From an uncultured Bacilli bacterium (GTDB lineage: Bacteria > Bacillota_I > Bacilli_A > RF39 > UBA660): a stretch of DNA of 5,061 bases. Made by a program: the position numbers and the translations under genes. Shown piece by piece: positions 4,986-5,061 of the stretch (within the stretch, counting starts at the first letter, position 1; the number at the start of each line of letters is the position of its first letter). The notes beneath the pieces were generated by a model. That model saw nothing but the letters and a program-made list of their open reading frames with translations, ran no database searches and was not told the DNA's origin. The stretch lies in contig CAKPLX010000070.1 in NCBI GenBank assembly GCA_934167785.1, positions 1 through 5,061 on the forward strand, written 5' to 3'.

Positions 4986-5061
4986 TGAACTAGTCAAGAA
5001 AAAGTGGACAGTTTAAAAAGACACTTAAAACCCTGATTCGATTTTATATTGGATTGGGGTT
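4986..5061. mobile_element. Probable end of an IS3-family insertion sequence, cut by the window edge
   Basis: From 4986 the sequence starts with TGAACTAGTC and reaches GTGGACAG around 5004-5011. Terminal repeats of IS3-family elements typically begin with TG and carry TGGACA about 20 bases inside, and this spacing matches. The following bases run into a hairpin, as would be expected at the 3' end of a transposase gene reading leftward from outside the window. The transposase itself is not in the window, so the assignment rests on the terminal pattern alone. The other end and the target-site duplication cannot be seen. Confidence 0.45.
5029..5061 (-). terminator. Hairpin at window edge, possible intrinsic terminator
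   Basis: The 11-base arms 5029-5039 (AACCCTGATTC) and 5051-5061 (GGATTGGGGTT) pair along their whole length with three wobble pairs counted on the plus-strand RNA, with an 11-base loop. On the minus strand, where the same arms have mismatches in place of the wobbles, the stem is followed by TTTT and then another T run at about 5013-5017 after interruption. So it could end a leftward transcript, or, on the plus strand, end the L28 transcript if T bases follow beyond the window. The plus-strand fold is the better one, so direction is uncertain. Confidence 0.4.

Noticed and set aside
1..5061. CRISPR array, toxin-antitoxin or defence system
   Set aside because: No regularly spaced repeats, no nuclease or toxin families and no retron or phage genes were seen. 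The deaminase carries a GuaD-type metabolic signature rather than that of a phage-defence deaminase.

Overview
This window looks like part of a low-GC Firmicutes chromosome. The DNA is strongly AT-rich, Shine-Dalgarno sequences of the AGGAGG type precede most genes, and the promoters are of sigma-A type. The ORFs are intact under the standard bacterial code, Trp is read from TGG, and every stop visible here is TAA or TAG. Three Spo0A-type boxes (TGTCGAA and a close variant) in 35 bp point to an endospore former or a relative that kept the Spo0A phosphorelay. I cannot name the species.

Layout, left to right. A CAU-anticodon tRNA (minus strand, 3' end cut by the window edge) has its own good promoter. 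Next comes a tight minus-strand gene set, read from right to left: a membrane sensor histidine kinase (890-2125), a stand-alone Smr-domain protein (605-865) and a guanine/nucleoside deaminase (135-590). The gaps are 24 and 14 bp, so this is probably one operon. Its promoter region (2155-2211) holds the Spo0A boxes. Upstream are three more minus-strand genes. The first is a membrane-anchored EIIB-like domain that has lost the phosphorylated cysteine (2239-2553), with its own promoter. The second is a 503-residue membrane protein with a large predicted external C-terminal domain, not recognised (2637-4148). The third is a triple-LysM protein without a signal peptide (4205-4657). Divergent from it on the plus strand is a short, divergent ribosomal protein L28 gene (4784-4966) with a near-consensus promoter. 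About 20 bp after its stop, the sequence changes to what looks like the end of an IS3-family insertion sequence, including a hairpin that reaches the window edge.

How the parts may work together (inference). The kinase lacks an adjacent response regulator, as sporulation kinases feeding the Spo0F/Spo0A relay usually do. Spo0A boxes overlapping its -35 region would then form a positive feedback loop, with the Smr and deaminase genes co-expressed. A LysM protein without an export signal fits a mother-cell or spore-envelope role, but this is not shown by the sequence. No defence system, CRISPR array or complete mobile element is visible. The most unusual items are the Spo0A-controlled kinase-Smr-deaminase operon, the cysteine-less membrane EIIB domain and the unidentified 503-residue membrane protein.
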